This document shows positions 36,671 through 48,300 of a stretch of 64,000 nucleotides of DNA, in pieces; position 1 is the first letter of the stretch, and every line of letters starts with the position of its first letter. The notes under the pieces are model-generated. The model saw only the letters and a program-made list of their open reading frames with translations. It had not been told where the DNA came from and made no database searches. This stretch comes from Strigops habroptila. Taxonomy: Eukaryota; Chordata; Aves; Psittaciformes; Psittacidae. The position numbers and the translations under genes were made by a program. The stretch lies in NCBI RefSeq assembly GCF_004027225.2, contig NC_044289.2:496001-560000 (forward strand). Reading direction: 5' to 3'.

Positions 36671-39600
36671 GTCAGTGCGGGCTCGGCTCCGCCTGGGGCC
36701 CTGCTCCAGCGGGGCTGCGAACCGGGACGGGCATCGGCGACGGCATCGACGTGCGTCCTCTTCGGAAGCCACTCGGCGAGGCCAAGCGGCTTTAGAACCC
36801 CCGTCGGGCAAAGAACGCTTCGTTAGAAGCAGCTCTGCTGTGGAGCCAGGCTGAGAGAGCTGGGCTGGGGCAGCCTGGAGAAGAGAAGGCTCCTGAAGGG
36901 GAGACCTTAGAGCAGCTCCAGTGCCTAAAGGGGCTCCAGGAAACCTGGAGAGGGGCTTTGGACAAGGGCCTGTAGGGGCAGGCCAAGGGGAATGGCTTTA
37001 ACCTGCCAGAGGGGAGATTGAGATGAGCTCTTAGGCAGAAGCTCTTCCCTGTGAGGGTGCTGAGGCGCTGGCACAGGGTGCCCAGAGAAGCTGTGGCTGC
37101 CCCATCCCTGGCAGTGTTCAAGGCCAGGTTGGACACAGGGGCTTGGAGCAACCTGCTCTAGTGGAAGGTGTCCCTGCCTGTGGTAACAGGTTGGAACTGG
37201 GTGAGTTTAAGGCCCCTTCCAACCCAGACCACTGTGGGATTCTGTGACAGTCTTATAAATACACGAGTGGTACTCATTCCTCCATGTGTGTTGATGTGCT
37301 ACACTCATGATATCTTGCTATCCCCATTATTGTCGCTCCAGAGGTGTTGGACCAAGTGTTCCCTGTCCCCAGTACCATGTGCAGATCCCCTGCTGCTCTT
37401 CATGGCCAAACCACCCACCGCTTACACGCTGATCTTGCTCTTGTTCATGGTGGAAGGTTTCCTTTTCTGAGTTCCTTACCAATGTGCTATGCAAGACAGA
37501 TTTGCTTGCAAAAACTTCCTGCTGTTCCTAAAAGGATATGACAAAAAAAGGCCTTTCATAAAAGAAGTTTACTAAGAGATAACCCTATGATTATATCTTC
37601 TTTCTTCACCTCATTGACTGTTCCTAAGTAATGTGCAGAGCTGCTCTTAGCAGGATTCCCCTCCTACAGGAGTGGATGGTTTTGATCAGGTACAGAGTAT
37701 GGCTTAAAGGTTATGCAGCGTACTGACTTTTAACTGTTCTCTGTAACTCATAACATTACCTGAGTTTATAGCCTCCAACTGTAATCCCCAGGAGGGAACC
37801 ACCCTTCTCGTGAGCAGCCATTCAATGGGCTTAGCTAAAATTTAAATGTACAGCTTCCTCTTCAGTGGGCAGGTGAAGCGAGCCCTGCTCTGTGTAACGT
37901 GTGCGCACAAAGCACACCCTGAACAGCAGCTGAGCTTAGTCCCAGCCCTCTTCTGAGCGCAGGAGCTTAGGGTGTGTATGAGGATGACATGAACGATGGG
38001 CTTCTCGCCAGAAACGTTCACAGAGGAAGCGCTGTTCTCAAGGGATCGCTATCAGGTGGACGGGACTGGTCTGGTGACTCAGGAAATTCCATGAAAATAC
38101 CTGTTTATCCAAAAAGCTGTACTCGTTTGTAATGTTCTTGCTTGTAGCATCCTGCCAAATGCCTTCTCTCACACCAAGCCAAAAGCCAGGGGAACCGTTC
38201 CTGCCGCTGCTGTGCATCTGTCTGTTCCAGGGAGCCTTTTTGTGGACACAGAATGGAGAGAAATTTTGGCTATCAGATGCAGTGTGATATTGCTCAGTCA
38301 TGTCTGAATTCTTCGAGTTAATTTGAGGAATGGGAAAACCTCAGATGCTGTACGGTTTCTTCTCAGCTCACTCTAATGCAGTTAGTTGAAGTGATTAAAG
38401 GGGACCCTGTTGCTATCTTGCCTTTGCTATCCTGAATGGATGAGTGTAGAGAAAAGGGTTTTCTCTCCCTCCTCTAAATGTAACTGTACTTTTGCACATT
38501 TTGAGTAGAAGTGTATTTCTTTTCAGCTGCTGATTCTGGGATTAGAATCTAAGTATATTGTTAATTGAATAGTCATTTGAAGGCACCAGTGCTTCCAAGG
38601 GGTTTAGTGTAAATTTTTCTGGTTTCAGGGGTTATTTTCTTACTCATCTGTTTTTTTCTTCGTCTTCCTTGGCACTTAGACAAGTAGTTGGGTGGAGAAA
38701 GCCATGGGAGAGATGTAAGAAGTACAAGCATAAACTAATACCAACATGCCTGTGTACGTTATGCCCAAGAACTCATCCACATGGAGCCAACCCCTTAAGG
38801 AGCAGAGCACAGGTGGGAATGCAAAGCTTAGCCAGTTCTTGTGGGAAGTGTCTCCTCTGAGCACAGGCAATACCACACACAGAGCAGCTGTGTTGCGAGC
38901 AGGCACACCTTGTGCAAACGCCTTATTGATCTGACGAGGGCAGGCGCTGGGTACCAGCAATGGTTGTGTCATCATGGTCCCTGATGCTGCTCTGACAGAA
39001 AGAGAATAGAGAAGTCATGAAACCAAATCCTTTGTGTCCCCACAGCGATGTGTGTTCCTGATTTTGAAGGGTGAGAATTCTAGAATCAAACCAGTGTGCG
39101 ATCTGGCTCTGAATTATCTAGAGAGGTGGTTCATAAACACAGGACTGTCATCTTGTCTTTGGCCTGTTGAAAGAAAATCTCCCCATCTTAGGACTTGCCT
39201 CTTGTAAAGAACAGTTGAGTGAGTGGAAGGATTTCTTGTGAAGGTGTGCAGTGGAAACCTGGAACACGCCTGGTAAGAGCCTGGAAACTGTGTGTTCAGT
39301 TTATATGTTGTCACAGAAATAGCTTATGTCTTGGTAGCTTATTTAGGGACAGCATTCCCTTCCTATCAAATAGAGGAATCAGCCAGGGGTTGTGAGATGC
39401 TCAGCAGTGGCAGTGAGGAGGCGAGACGAGCTAACTCTCCTGCAGGCAGTGGCTCCCTGTAGCAGGTATGTCACACTGGGAGAACAGGAGATGGAGGTGG
39501 TTGGTCTGGAATTCCATTCTGCTGTGATGGCTTCCCCAGTGTCACCCAAAGGCCAGATTAGAGGAGATTCTTGTATGAAATCAGGATGTGAAAATGTACA

Positions 39601-42305
39601 AAAGCTGCAGCAGAAGCAAGGAAAACCCTCTTCAGACTTACACTTTTCTATCCAGGGACAAGGAATTTACAGAAACATTGTGGGAACATAGAAATCTTTT
39701 ACAGGTTGCCAGCGCCTGCACAGCAGGACAAAGAAATGTGCATCTGGCCTCAATGGTGGGAGCAGAAGATGGCTGGGGGAGGCAACGATCTGGCCTTGTG
39801 TAAAGCAAAGCCCTTGAACAAATGCTGTCACTTCTCTTGCAGGTGATTGCCCTTGTGATGGATGCCTTCACAGATACTGATATCTTCAGTGACCTTCAGG
39901 ATGCCTATAACAACCGCAAAGTCCCTGTCTACATCCTTCTTGACCAGGGCTTTCTACCCCATTTCTTGGAAATGTGCAAGAATTTGGGAGTGTGTCCCAA
40001 GCAGGAAAGTGTAAGTACTGACTGTGGGTGCCTGGGAGTAGTTTGGTTTTATATTTTGTGGTACAGTTTATGGTTATGGATGTCAAAGTTACGCTTCTGT
40101 AAACCAGCAGGCTCCCTTGAAAGAGTACAGCCTCCTGTGTGTTTGGTAACTGGTGTAAAAGGGGATTTTCTGACATGTTTCTCGGCTCCTGAAGATCAAA
40201 GCTCAGTATCGCATGGTTTCAGTACAGTCTAATCCAACATGTGAAAGTGCTCACAAACTCAGCGAAAACCGTGCAGAAAAGGCACATGTTCCTTCGCTAT
40301 GCTCCCTGTGTGCAGGAGCTGCAGCTGTGCCCTGCGCTGGGTCAGGTGTGCACTGTGATCCACATCCTGAGGGAGCAACTGATTTTGCAAGATGTAAGTA
40401 GCTTTATTCTTTGGCTCAAGGAACTGCTTGCTAAGGAAGCAGAAACACGGCTCAAGGGCGGTATAGCTCTGGTAACGTCTTGTTTCTTTCCTAATACGTA
40501 GTTTCTTTCTTTTGAAAGGGTTTGGATGATGTGACCCAGGTGATTTATTAATTCCTCTGAATAGAGGCTGACATGACTGTTACAGCATGGCTTGGAATGG
40601 CTTATGTTCACTCCAGTGAGAGCTTCTCTGGATGGGGAACACTTCTAGTCTCCTGGGCAGTAATGAATCAGAACTGTTCTCTCCACAGACTCTCCTAATC
40701 TAACAGAAATTTAACAAATAACACGTGCAGACAGTGTGAGGAAGTTCATTTCATTCCCATCTTCTGTAGTGTGCGTAGCTGCTTTTAGGTAGAATTGGTA
40801 ATCAAAACTTTTTGGAAGTTCACTTAGATCTGATAATACTTTTTCCCTTTTCTGAAACAGCTGCTGAGAGTTCGAACCCTCACAGGGAGCACGTACTACC
40901 TGAGATCAGGTGCCAAAATTGTTGGGAAAGCCCACGAGAAGTTCATGTTGATTGATGGCATTAGAGTGACAACAGGCTCCTACAGGCAAGTATTGGGGTC
41001 TGATGGTGCTGGTGAAGCTACAGAAAGGGGGAGTTCTGCAAGAAGGACGTATGACCTTTGCTGTTTGCCTGGTATTAATGAAAGCCAATGGCAAGTGGAC
41101 TGGCTGAGTCCAGGTGGGGCTCATGCACCTGGAAACAGCTTTGGAAAACTGTTTTGCACAACTTGTTGCTAGCAAATCACTTGGCCATGGCTAAATAGAG
41201 CTTTTCCTGAAAAAGAGAGAATGAACAGTCTGTCAACTTTATACCCTTCTTTGTGCACAGCACTTCTAAGCTAAGTCTTGCTATCTGTAACTGTATGTGT
41301 TGAAATGCACTGGAGGTTAACTGTGGCTCTTGTTTTTTTTCCGATAGTTTCACATGGTCCGATGGGAAGCTGAACAGCAGTAACTTGCTGCTATTGTCAG
41401 GGCAAGTGGTTGAACACTTTGACCTCCAGTTCAGGATTCTTTATGCCCAGTCAATGCCCATCAGCTCTAAGTGTCTGTCCAGCTGCAGGAACAGTGGGAT
41501 ATTTGATCACCTGGTGAGCAGAATAGAGTCCTCTAAAGAATACACTGTGGAAGGCAACTTGAGAGCAGAATTTGCCAGATTGTCTAGTACTCCTAAGAAA
41601 CTATTGAAAGAACCAGATCAGGCTGAAGATAGTTCTGGAGAAAACTCTTGTAACCTGGGGCATTCTTGCCTCTCTGAAGGGGAGTGGTTCAGCAATCAAG
41701 TGGCCATTGTGGAATGGAGAAGCACATCAACTCAAACTGGCCCATGGGAAGAGAAGCCAGCTGTGACTGTGTGTAATGCTGCCACGCAGACCTATTTTGT
41801 GACAGCAGAAACTGGCACGCAGGCATCAGTCACTGCTAGAATGATGGGCACTCAGACTTCAGTCTTGTTGAAGACTGCAGTGACACAGACAAGGGAAGAT
41901 GAGTACACAGAAACACCCCTGCTTCACAGAAAGTTGTCAAAAGAAGGATCTTCTCTGTCTGGAAAGGCTGTATCAAGTTCTAGTCTATGGTCATTGTCTT
42001 CATCCTCATCCCAGTGCTCTCTTGCCAGCTCTACTGGCTCTGTATCTTCTCTCCGGTCCTTTGAATATCCTTTTGGTCACAGGGCAGAGTATTTCCAAAA
42101 GCTGCACAAGGAGAGGCAGTTCCACTACTCCTCTATCAGGTCGAAGCTGAGCCACATGGTACATATCCTGTCCCGGAAGGGACATGAGCCTGAAAGCTAC
42201 ATGTCCCAGTACACAGGAAGGTGCCACCTGAAACAGAGGCGTGACATCAGTGCCAGCCTGCGCAGCCTCCGGGACCTTTCCCTCTATTCTCTGAATAAAC
42301 GATGA
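36218..42305 (+). CDS. FAM83D: FAM83D copy 1, full-length (4 exons, 567 aa)
   Basis: FAM83D (CHICA) is a mitotic spindle protein: its N-terminal DUF1669 domain binds casein kinase 1 alpha, and it works with HMMR and dynein light chain in spindle positioning. Exons of 453, 168, 125 and 958 bp join in phase to 567 aa (human 585). Seen here: [11 protein letters not shown] and [11 protein letters not shown] in exon 1; the phospholipase-D-like DUF1669 through about residue 290 with LIDGIRV (Asp239) and [11 protein letters not shown] (Phe273), which align at a constant offset of 10 with human Asp249 and Phe283, needed for CK1 binding; a tail with TQT/TQA motifs at residues 377, 395, 406, 417 and 428, the type bound by LC8 dynein light chain; a Ser-rich stretch; and a conserved [17 protein letters not shown] segment. 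Intron 3 has a GC donor. Confidence 0.95.
36671..39842 (+). other. FAM83D: FAM83D copy 1 intron 1
   Basis: 3.2-kb GT-AG intron. Its first 508 bp belong to the near-identical block shared with copy 2 and include most of a CR1 element (36829-37248). The rest shows nothing recognised and does not align with copy 2 intron 1 by eye. Confidence 0.85.
36829..37248 (+). mobile_element. CR1 LINE in FAM83D copy 1 intron 1
   Basis: 5'-truncated CR1 starting gcagctctgctgtggagcca. Its first 350 bp are nearly identical to the CR1 at the same site in copy 2; the last 70 bp are clearly more diverged from the copy 2 element and from the usual CR1 tail. Confidence 0.92.
39843..40010 (+). CDS. FAM83D: FAM83D copy 1 exon 2
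   Basis: 168 bp, 56 codons, ttgcag acceptor, gtaagt donor. It reads [19 protein letters not shown] and [18 protein letters not shown], part of the DUF1669 (PLD-like) domain. Confidence 0.96.
40011..40860 (+). other. FAM83D: FAM83D copy 1 intron 2
   Basis: 0.85-kb GT-AG intron; nothing else recognised. Confidence 0.8.
40861..40985 (+). CDS. FAM83D: FAM83D copy 1 exon 3 (GC splice donor)
   Basis: 125 bp, aaacag acceptor. It reads [20 protein letters not shown] and [17 protein letters not shown], ending on AG of a Ser codon completed by the next exon. The donor is gcaagt (GC-AG intron): using the GT five bases further on would shift the frame of SFTW, so the GC site is required. Confidence 0.95.
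40986..41347 (+). other. FAM83D: FAM83D copy 1 intron 3 (GC-AG)
   Basis: 362-bp intron beginning gcaagt and ending gatag. The non-canonical GC donor is also used at the same place in copy 2. Confidence 0.9.
41348..42305 (+). CDS. FAM83D: FAM83D copy 1 exon 4
   Basis: 958 bp from a gatag acceptor to TGA. It starts [19 protein letters not shown] and [17 protein letters not shown], ending DUF1669, then codes the tail with five TQT/TQA motifs, a Ser-rich stretch and the [15 protein letters not shown] segment, ending [14 protein letters not shown] overlaps the last codons but is too close to the stop to be the likely poly(A) signal. Confidence 0.96.
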
Positions 42306-42477
42306 CTACACTGAATGCAGAACACACATTCTCAAACTGCAGTCACTCCGTTCCTGCTGATTATCCCACTGCCTTCCAGGACTTTTCCTTTTTTTAATAC
42401 ACGTGTACATCACCCTCCAGCACTTTGTTTTATACTATGCAGTTTAAGCAATAAGAAGAAGAGGTGGTTATTTATAG

Positions 42478-42523
42478 GGTGACTACTTATATGGTGACTA
42501 CTTATATGGTAACACTCTTATAT
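42478..42523. repeat. 15-bp tandem repeat, about 3 copies
   Basis: ggtgactacttatat occurs twice exactly, followed by a diverged third unit ggtaacactcttatat. Confidence 0.8.
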
Positions 42524-42682
42524 GTGTTAGTGGTGAAGGTTCATTTTAATTCTGGATGTATAACATGCAAAGTAAACTGATTACTGCTTTCTAGGATTGG
42601 TAACGCTCTGGCTTTATGTACATTTGGGAAAACTCGAGTCAGACAGGTCCTGCTCGAAGGCAGATCCAGTGACGTCAATGTA

Positions 42683-42685
<3 letters not shown>

Positions 42686-42714
<29 letters not shown>
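42686..42714. repeat. 29-base T run
   Basis: Uninterrupted T homopolymer after the FAM83D copy 1 stop codon; length may be uncertain in an assembly. Confidence 0.85.
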
Positions 42715-42718
<4 letters not shown>

Positions 42719-42822
42719 GGCTTTTTTTCCTACTTTATCTTTGGCATGAGGGGAAACAACCTTTATAAAGAGCCATAAAGCTGATTTTATTCTGACTTCA
42801 GCAATATATACATTACTCTTCC

Positions 42823-42828
42823 ATTAAA
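42823..42828 (+). other. FAM83D: Candidate poly(A) signal of FAM83D copy 1
   Basis: ATTAAA, a common variant signal, 518 bp after the stop codon; the next clear AATAAA is at 44433-44438. Confidence 0.35.
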
Positions 42829-42959
42829 GTTGTGAAAGGGTCTAATGGAGCTGCTGCAGGTTCTTATCTTCAACAGTATCCTTTGCCCATTGCTCAAACC
42901 TTCGGAAATGGGCTGAGCTAATTTAGCTCTTCAGTTTGATCATCCCCTCATGCTTTTGT

Positions 42960-43028
42960 GTAGATACATATATACGCACACACTTTTGTGTATATATATG
43001 TGTGTGTGTATATACATATACACACACA
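42960..43028. repeat. TG/TA/CA microsatellite with inverted symmetry
   Basis: Alternating tata, tgtg and caca runs; the right half, tgtgtgtatatacatatacacaca, is nearly self-complementary and could form a hairpin. Confidence 0.8.
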
Positions 43029-44591
43029 TCCTCAGAAGAGCATCACTTTAAAACCAGGATGGGAAAATAGCAAGTTAGCACTCCATTATAGCTGTACCCA
43101 TTTTAGAGACAGTAAAACATGTAAACGCTTCCAGTATTTGGAACTAAAAGCTGGATCTATTGGACCTGTACCACTACTGAGGGGAAGGTGTAGCTGAAGT
43201 ATTGGGTTTTGTGCTTGTGCGCAGAGCTGAGATGGTATCTGGAGTTTGTATCTTGCTGCTCCACACCTGGTTGACTTCTCTTTTGGAATGACTTCAAGGA
43301 TCTTTGTTTCTTGTGCAACTTCTTACACAGAGTTAAGACTTTCAGTCCTAGCACTGTAAAATGAGCTTCCAGCTCTGGCTCAGTCTAGGAACATCTGAGC
43401 CATTTTGCTTCTATGAAGAGACCTGTACAAAATGTAGAGATGAGCCAATTGCTGAGGGCACATGACAAACCCCTGTTTAAAAGCAAACTGATGTGCACTA
43501 CACAATGTTATGGGCTATGTTTGGTAATGTTGTACAAGTGTGAAAGTGAGAAAAAAACCACCCCCAAACCCACCTTTGTTCTTTAAACTGTCCTACCTGA
43601 AATATCCTGTTTTCTGCTCTGCTTATCCTTTCTCCTCTACTAACTTGGTTTAAGGAGCTGCAGTACCACTCTAGTTTTTCAATATATTCTATTTTCAGTA
43701 CTAAACGCATCCTAGGTTAAGCTGCTTTGCAGGGACGTGACATGGCTCTGCGAGCAGCAGTCTGTGTGTGTGCGCTTGCCGGATTAGTCGTCTGAGCAGT
43801 GCGGAGGGTCTCTGACACCTGACCTGTGCTGTTCCCCTTTGGCCCTGCATGTGAATGGCCAACCGGACTGTTCTGCCAAGTCAAACCAGAGTCTGGGTTG
43901 TGTATTTTCCTATTTATCCACACACGTGTCCAGTAGATGGCACATTTCAGCTGTTGTCTTTAATATTCCCATAAACAGCAAAGAATTGGGGAATATGCAG
44001 AAAAATATCCAAAACACAAACAGGCTGCAAGTGCAGTGTAGAGAGCAATGCTTTTTTCTACTAACTTAGGCGTTCCTAGCTCTGAAATCATATAGATACG
44101 CATGTAGCATAAAGAGGCTTAGCTACTTTTATTGCTTGGATTTCAAAGCAGCCACTCCTTCTGTGAGGAAGGAAGCAGATGTACAGAGGGGTGCAGGTTC
44201 AGGCAGAAAAGCTCTGTCTGTGCTTAAAGAGGTAAGAAACTGGTTCCACGAGCTGGAACACGGGGAGTGAAGTGAGTAGCAGAAAGGGAGCTGAGATACA
44301 CTGTCAAAGCCAATTTCGAGTGCCTGTGCTCAGCAGTGCTTCAATGTATGTAAAATCAACTTACGTGCTATGTACCTTTATTACACTGAGCAGCTGTTAC
44401 GGTGCTCTCACAAGAACAAGAACCAGTTTACAAATAAACTCATTTTGCCGTGGGGTTTTTCACCTGATCGCTGCAGAGCTTTGTTTTCTGTTTGGTGTTT
44501 TGGACCCAGATGTCTCTCCAGCACGTCCCTGTGCTTGGAGCTCGCCGGCTACCCCGGGCTCGCAGAGCGGGCTGTGCTGGGGCGCCTGCCG

Positions 44592-44872
44592 GGGGCGGGG
44601 CTTGGCCGTCCTAAACCTTAGGAGCAGCCCTTTGATCACAGAGGCAGCAGCGCCAGGGCTGTACTTCCTCTCTCCGCTTAATGCGAGGTTTGAGTGTTTG
44701 CGGATGCTTCTTCCCTGGGCGGCTGACCACAGCCGCCTCCGCCACCCGCGGCTTTCCAGCGGCCGGGCCGGGCGGAGCGGAGGCTGCTCGTCCGCCAGCT
44801 GCTGCGGCGGGGCCGGGCGGGAGGCGGGGAAGAGCCACAGAGCGTGGGGCCCGCCCGCGGAGCCGCTATAAA
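44592..44872 (+). promoter_or_regulatory. FAM83D copy 2 promoter region
   Basis: GC-rich region with a GGGGCGGGGC box at 44592-44601 and a TATAAA at 44867-44872, 48 bp before the start codon, as in copy 1. Upstream of 44863 the sequence does not match copy 1, and no TTTGAA/TTCAAA site is seen near the TATA box, so the two copies share a core promoter but not the DNA above it. Confidence 0.5.
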
Positions 44873-44919
44873 AGCGCTGCCGGGGCAGGGCCGCGCTGTG
44901 CCGGTCCGCGACCCGCGCG

Positions 44920-45372
44920 ATGGCGAACCCGTCGCAGTGGCTGGAGGAGGGCGCCGGGCGCTGGCCGCCGCGGCCGCCCGGGCCATACAGCGAGGCGCAG
45001 CGGCTGGCGCTGGAGGAGCTGGTGGCGGGCGGCCCCGAGGCGCTGCGCGCCTTCCTGCGGCGGGAGCAGCTGCCGCCGTTCCTCTCGGAGCCCGAGGTGC
45101 AGGCGATCGCGCGGGGCGCGCTGCCGCCCGCCGCGGCCCCGGAGCCGGCGGCCGAGCCCTTCGCCGGCGCCTCCCTCGACGCCTCCTCGCTCACCTACTT
45201 CCCCGAGCGCTCGGACCTGGAGCCGCCGGCGCTGGAGCTGGGCTGGCCGGGCTTCGCCAGCGGCGCCTTCCGCGGGCTCACGCGGGTGGAGGCGCACTTC
45301 CAGCCCGGCTGCGGGGACAGCATCTACGGCTGCAAGGAGGCGGTGCGGCGGCAGATCCGCTCCGCACGGCAG
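44920..45372 (+). CDS. FAM83D copy 2 exon 1
   Basis: 453 bp, 151 codons, donor gtcagt. The protein differs from copy 1 exon 1 at one residue (Pro4 for Leu4), with two silent changes, far closer than the rest of the gene. Confidence 0.93.
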
Positions 45373-48300
45373 GTCAGTGCGGGCTCGGCTCCGGCTGGGG
45401 CCCTGCTCCAGCGGGGCTGCGAACCGGGACGGGCATCGGCGACGGCATCGACGTGCGTCCTCTTCGGGAGCCACTCGGCGAGGCCAAGCGGCTTTAGAAC
45501 CCCCGTCGGGCAAAGAACGCTTCGTTAGAAGCAGCTCTGCTGTGGAGCCAGGCTGAGAGAGCTGGGCTGGGGCAGCCTGGAGAAGAGAAGGCTCCTGAAG
45601 GGGAGACCTTAGAGCATCTCCAGTGCCTAAAGGGGCTCCAGGAAACGTGGAGAGGGGCTTTGGACAAGGGCCTGTAGGGACAGCACAAGGGGAATGGCTT
45701 TAACCTGCCAGAGGGGAGACTGAGATGAGCTCTGAGGCAGAAGCTCTTCCCTGTGAGGGTGCTGAGGCGCTGGCACAGGGTGCCCAGAGAAGCTGTGGCT
45801 GCCCCATCCCTGGCAGTGTTCAAGGCCAGGTTGGACACAGGGGCTTGGAGCAACCTGCTCTAGTGGAAGGTGTCCCTGCCCGTGGCAGGAGGTTGGAGCT
45901 GGATGAGCTTTAAGGTCCCTTCAGCCCAAACCATTCCATGATTCTATGATTCTTTTCAAGCTTTTCCCCCACACTGATGAAAACACAGCTTATGAAGCTC
46001 ATTCAGGGAGTTGGCACCTGTGAGTGACAGGTTCCTGGCTCTGTTAATCAGTTGTTGCTTCCACATCCTGTTGTGGGTACAAGCAAACCTTGGCGATCAG
46101 TCCATGTGTTTCATTGGTAGTTTGGGTTTTTCTTATACTGTTTCTTTTCATGCTTGACAAGTTTGATAGACTCTGGAGAGCATATGCTTTAGAAATCAGC
46201 TCATCTTTTTCTTCTGGCAGTGCTTTTGAGGAAAAGACATCTGTTCCTGGGGAAAAAAACCCTCTTGCTGAGGAATCAGAGACCAAATTTGTCTTGCACA
46301 GAAGTAGACCCCTGGTTTTCCCATATGTCAGGGTGAAGAAGAAACCTGACCAATGCACTTATTTTTTCCACTGTTCTGGTTCTTCTGAGGTATTCCAGCA
46401 CCCCAAATGTCTCCACATTGAACTCTGTGCTCCTGTTACACCCAAGTTATTGATGTAGGTGAAGAAGACTGACAGCAAAATGTCTTTCTTTTTTCTCATG
46501 CAAAATACTTGTTTATGAGCTCACTTAAGTTTTTGGAGAGGTGTCAGTTCTCTCTCTGCCTTTGTAGGTCTTGGCAGTGCTCTGGAGGTGTGGGGAAAGG
46601 AGCAAATGCTCAGTTTTCTGTAATTTTTCCTGGAAGGCGAAGTTATGCAGTAAGAAAGGGAAGGCTTTAGGATGACCTTAATTAAAACCCATGAGCAACT
46701 GACTAAATGCAGGAGCTATGATTGCTGCTAATTAGTGATGAACTCTCTTTTTTAAAGAGAGAAAAGGTGTCTTTCCACAATAGGCTTTCAGGGTAGATTG
46801 TCCATAACTATGGAACCAAAAAAGATACAAATCCTGGCAAAAGAAGCTTCAGTGTCCACTGTTGAAATTACAGGATGATCTTAAGGTCCTTTTCAACCCA
46901 AACCATTCTGTGATTCTATGATAAACGAGTCAAGCGACAACAAAATTGGGGCAAAGAATCTTTAACAACAATTTCTGCCCATAAACTCAGTTTCTTTTTC
47001 CCTGATTTGTATAGCACAGGACCATAGTGAAGGCGATGTATATTTTATCTCCTGTACCTCAGTGTACTATACTCGGTAACCGCCTTTACTAAAACATCCT
47101 TCTCTTCGCAGAACTTTATTGTAATCAGTTTTTTCCTTTCTATTACATGTCTGTTAAACATTCCAAGAGTCCTGTGAACAACAAAAGGATCACAGAATTC
47201 TGTCCCATGTTCCATAACCACCAGGAAAAAAAAGAAGGGGGGAGAGGGAGATAGGGGATATTTAATTTGAAGGTTAAATTCCTCACATGCCGTCTCCCTT
47301 GGGGTGCTGTGGAACCAGCCTAATGATTTCTTCTGAAACTTGTTGCAGATGATTGCCCTGGTGATGGATTCCTTCACAGATACCGATATCTTCAAAGACC
47401 TCTTGGAAGCTTGTAGCCAGCGGCAAGTTAAAGCCTATATCCTTCTAGATCAGTCTTCATTTTCCCACTTTCTAAAAATGTGCAAGGATCTGGGAGTTGA
47501 CCTTGAAAAGGAAAAGGTGAGCCTTGTCATATTCATGGGACAGACTTGATCCTCTTGTGGCTGTGATCTTTGAGCTATCACAAGAAGAAACAACTGTTGT
47601 TTCTGCTGCCACAACTTAAAATTGGGTTTATGTAGCTCTAGCTCTTTCTTGGAAGCTTTAACCATAAGAAGCAAATGAACAGAGAAACTGAAATCTTTGT
47701 AAGTGGATGTTATGTGTGCTTTCTGAGCACAAATGCTAATTGAATACTAAAGGCGATGCAGGAGGAATGTCCAGTTCCTAAAGCATGAGTGGAGATGGTC
47801 AGGCTCGCTGAGACTTTGCGGGCTGGTGGAGAAGCAGGTTCTCAGGACTCTGTGGAACTTGGGTCCCTCCGAGGTTAGGTGGCAGGAGTTTTTACAGTCA
47901 TATTCTGCACAATTAGTTTATGGGTTTGCCCCTTAATGCCACCTCTTTGCCTACTAAAACTAGACAAAATTATCATTTGGTTCCTAGAGGGTGGATCTCA
48001 TGCCATTGTGCAGCAGCCTTTGCTAGTTCATCGGTGATCATTGTTGTGTGTTACTCCTTTAAACACAATCATTGACCTTTGAAATCCACATGATACCGTA
48101 TCTTTAACAGTTGATGAGAATTCGAAATATCACGGGGAACACATACTACACGAGGTCGGGTGCCAAAATTGTTGGAAAAGTCCGTGAGAAGTTCATGTTA
48201 ATCGATGGCATTAGAGTGACAACAGGCTCCTACAGGCAAGTGCCAATTTCTTTATGTTGCTTCACATGATTTCTTTATATGGAAAGGAAAATGAGCCATG

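Larger units (their letters stand above)
42306..44438 (+). other. FAM83D: FAM83D copy 1 3' UTR and spacer to copy 2
   Basis: About 2.1 kb without coding signs. It contains a 15-bp tandem repeat (42478), a 29-base T run (42686), ATTAAA at 42823, a TG/TA/CA microsatellite (42960-43028) and AATAAA at 44433. The transcript end could be at 42823 or 44433; the sequence alone does not decide. Confidence 0.5.
45373..47348 (+). other. FAM83D copy 2 intron 1
   Basis: 2.0-kb GT-AG intron. Its first 508 bp match copy 1 almost exactly and contain a CR1 element (45531-45952). A second CR1 tail is at 46868-46924. No further match to copy 1 intron 1 by eye. Confidence 0.85.

Noticed and set aside
42670-42677. 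Perfect CRE site TGACGTCA
   Set aside because: It lies after the FAM83D copy 1 stop, far from any promoter seen; likely chance.
44681-45556. Open frames of 217-291 codons over copy 2 exon 1
   Set aside because: Shadow frames of exon 1 and of its GC-rich flanks.
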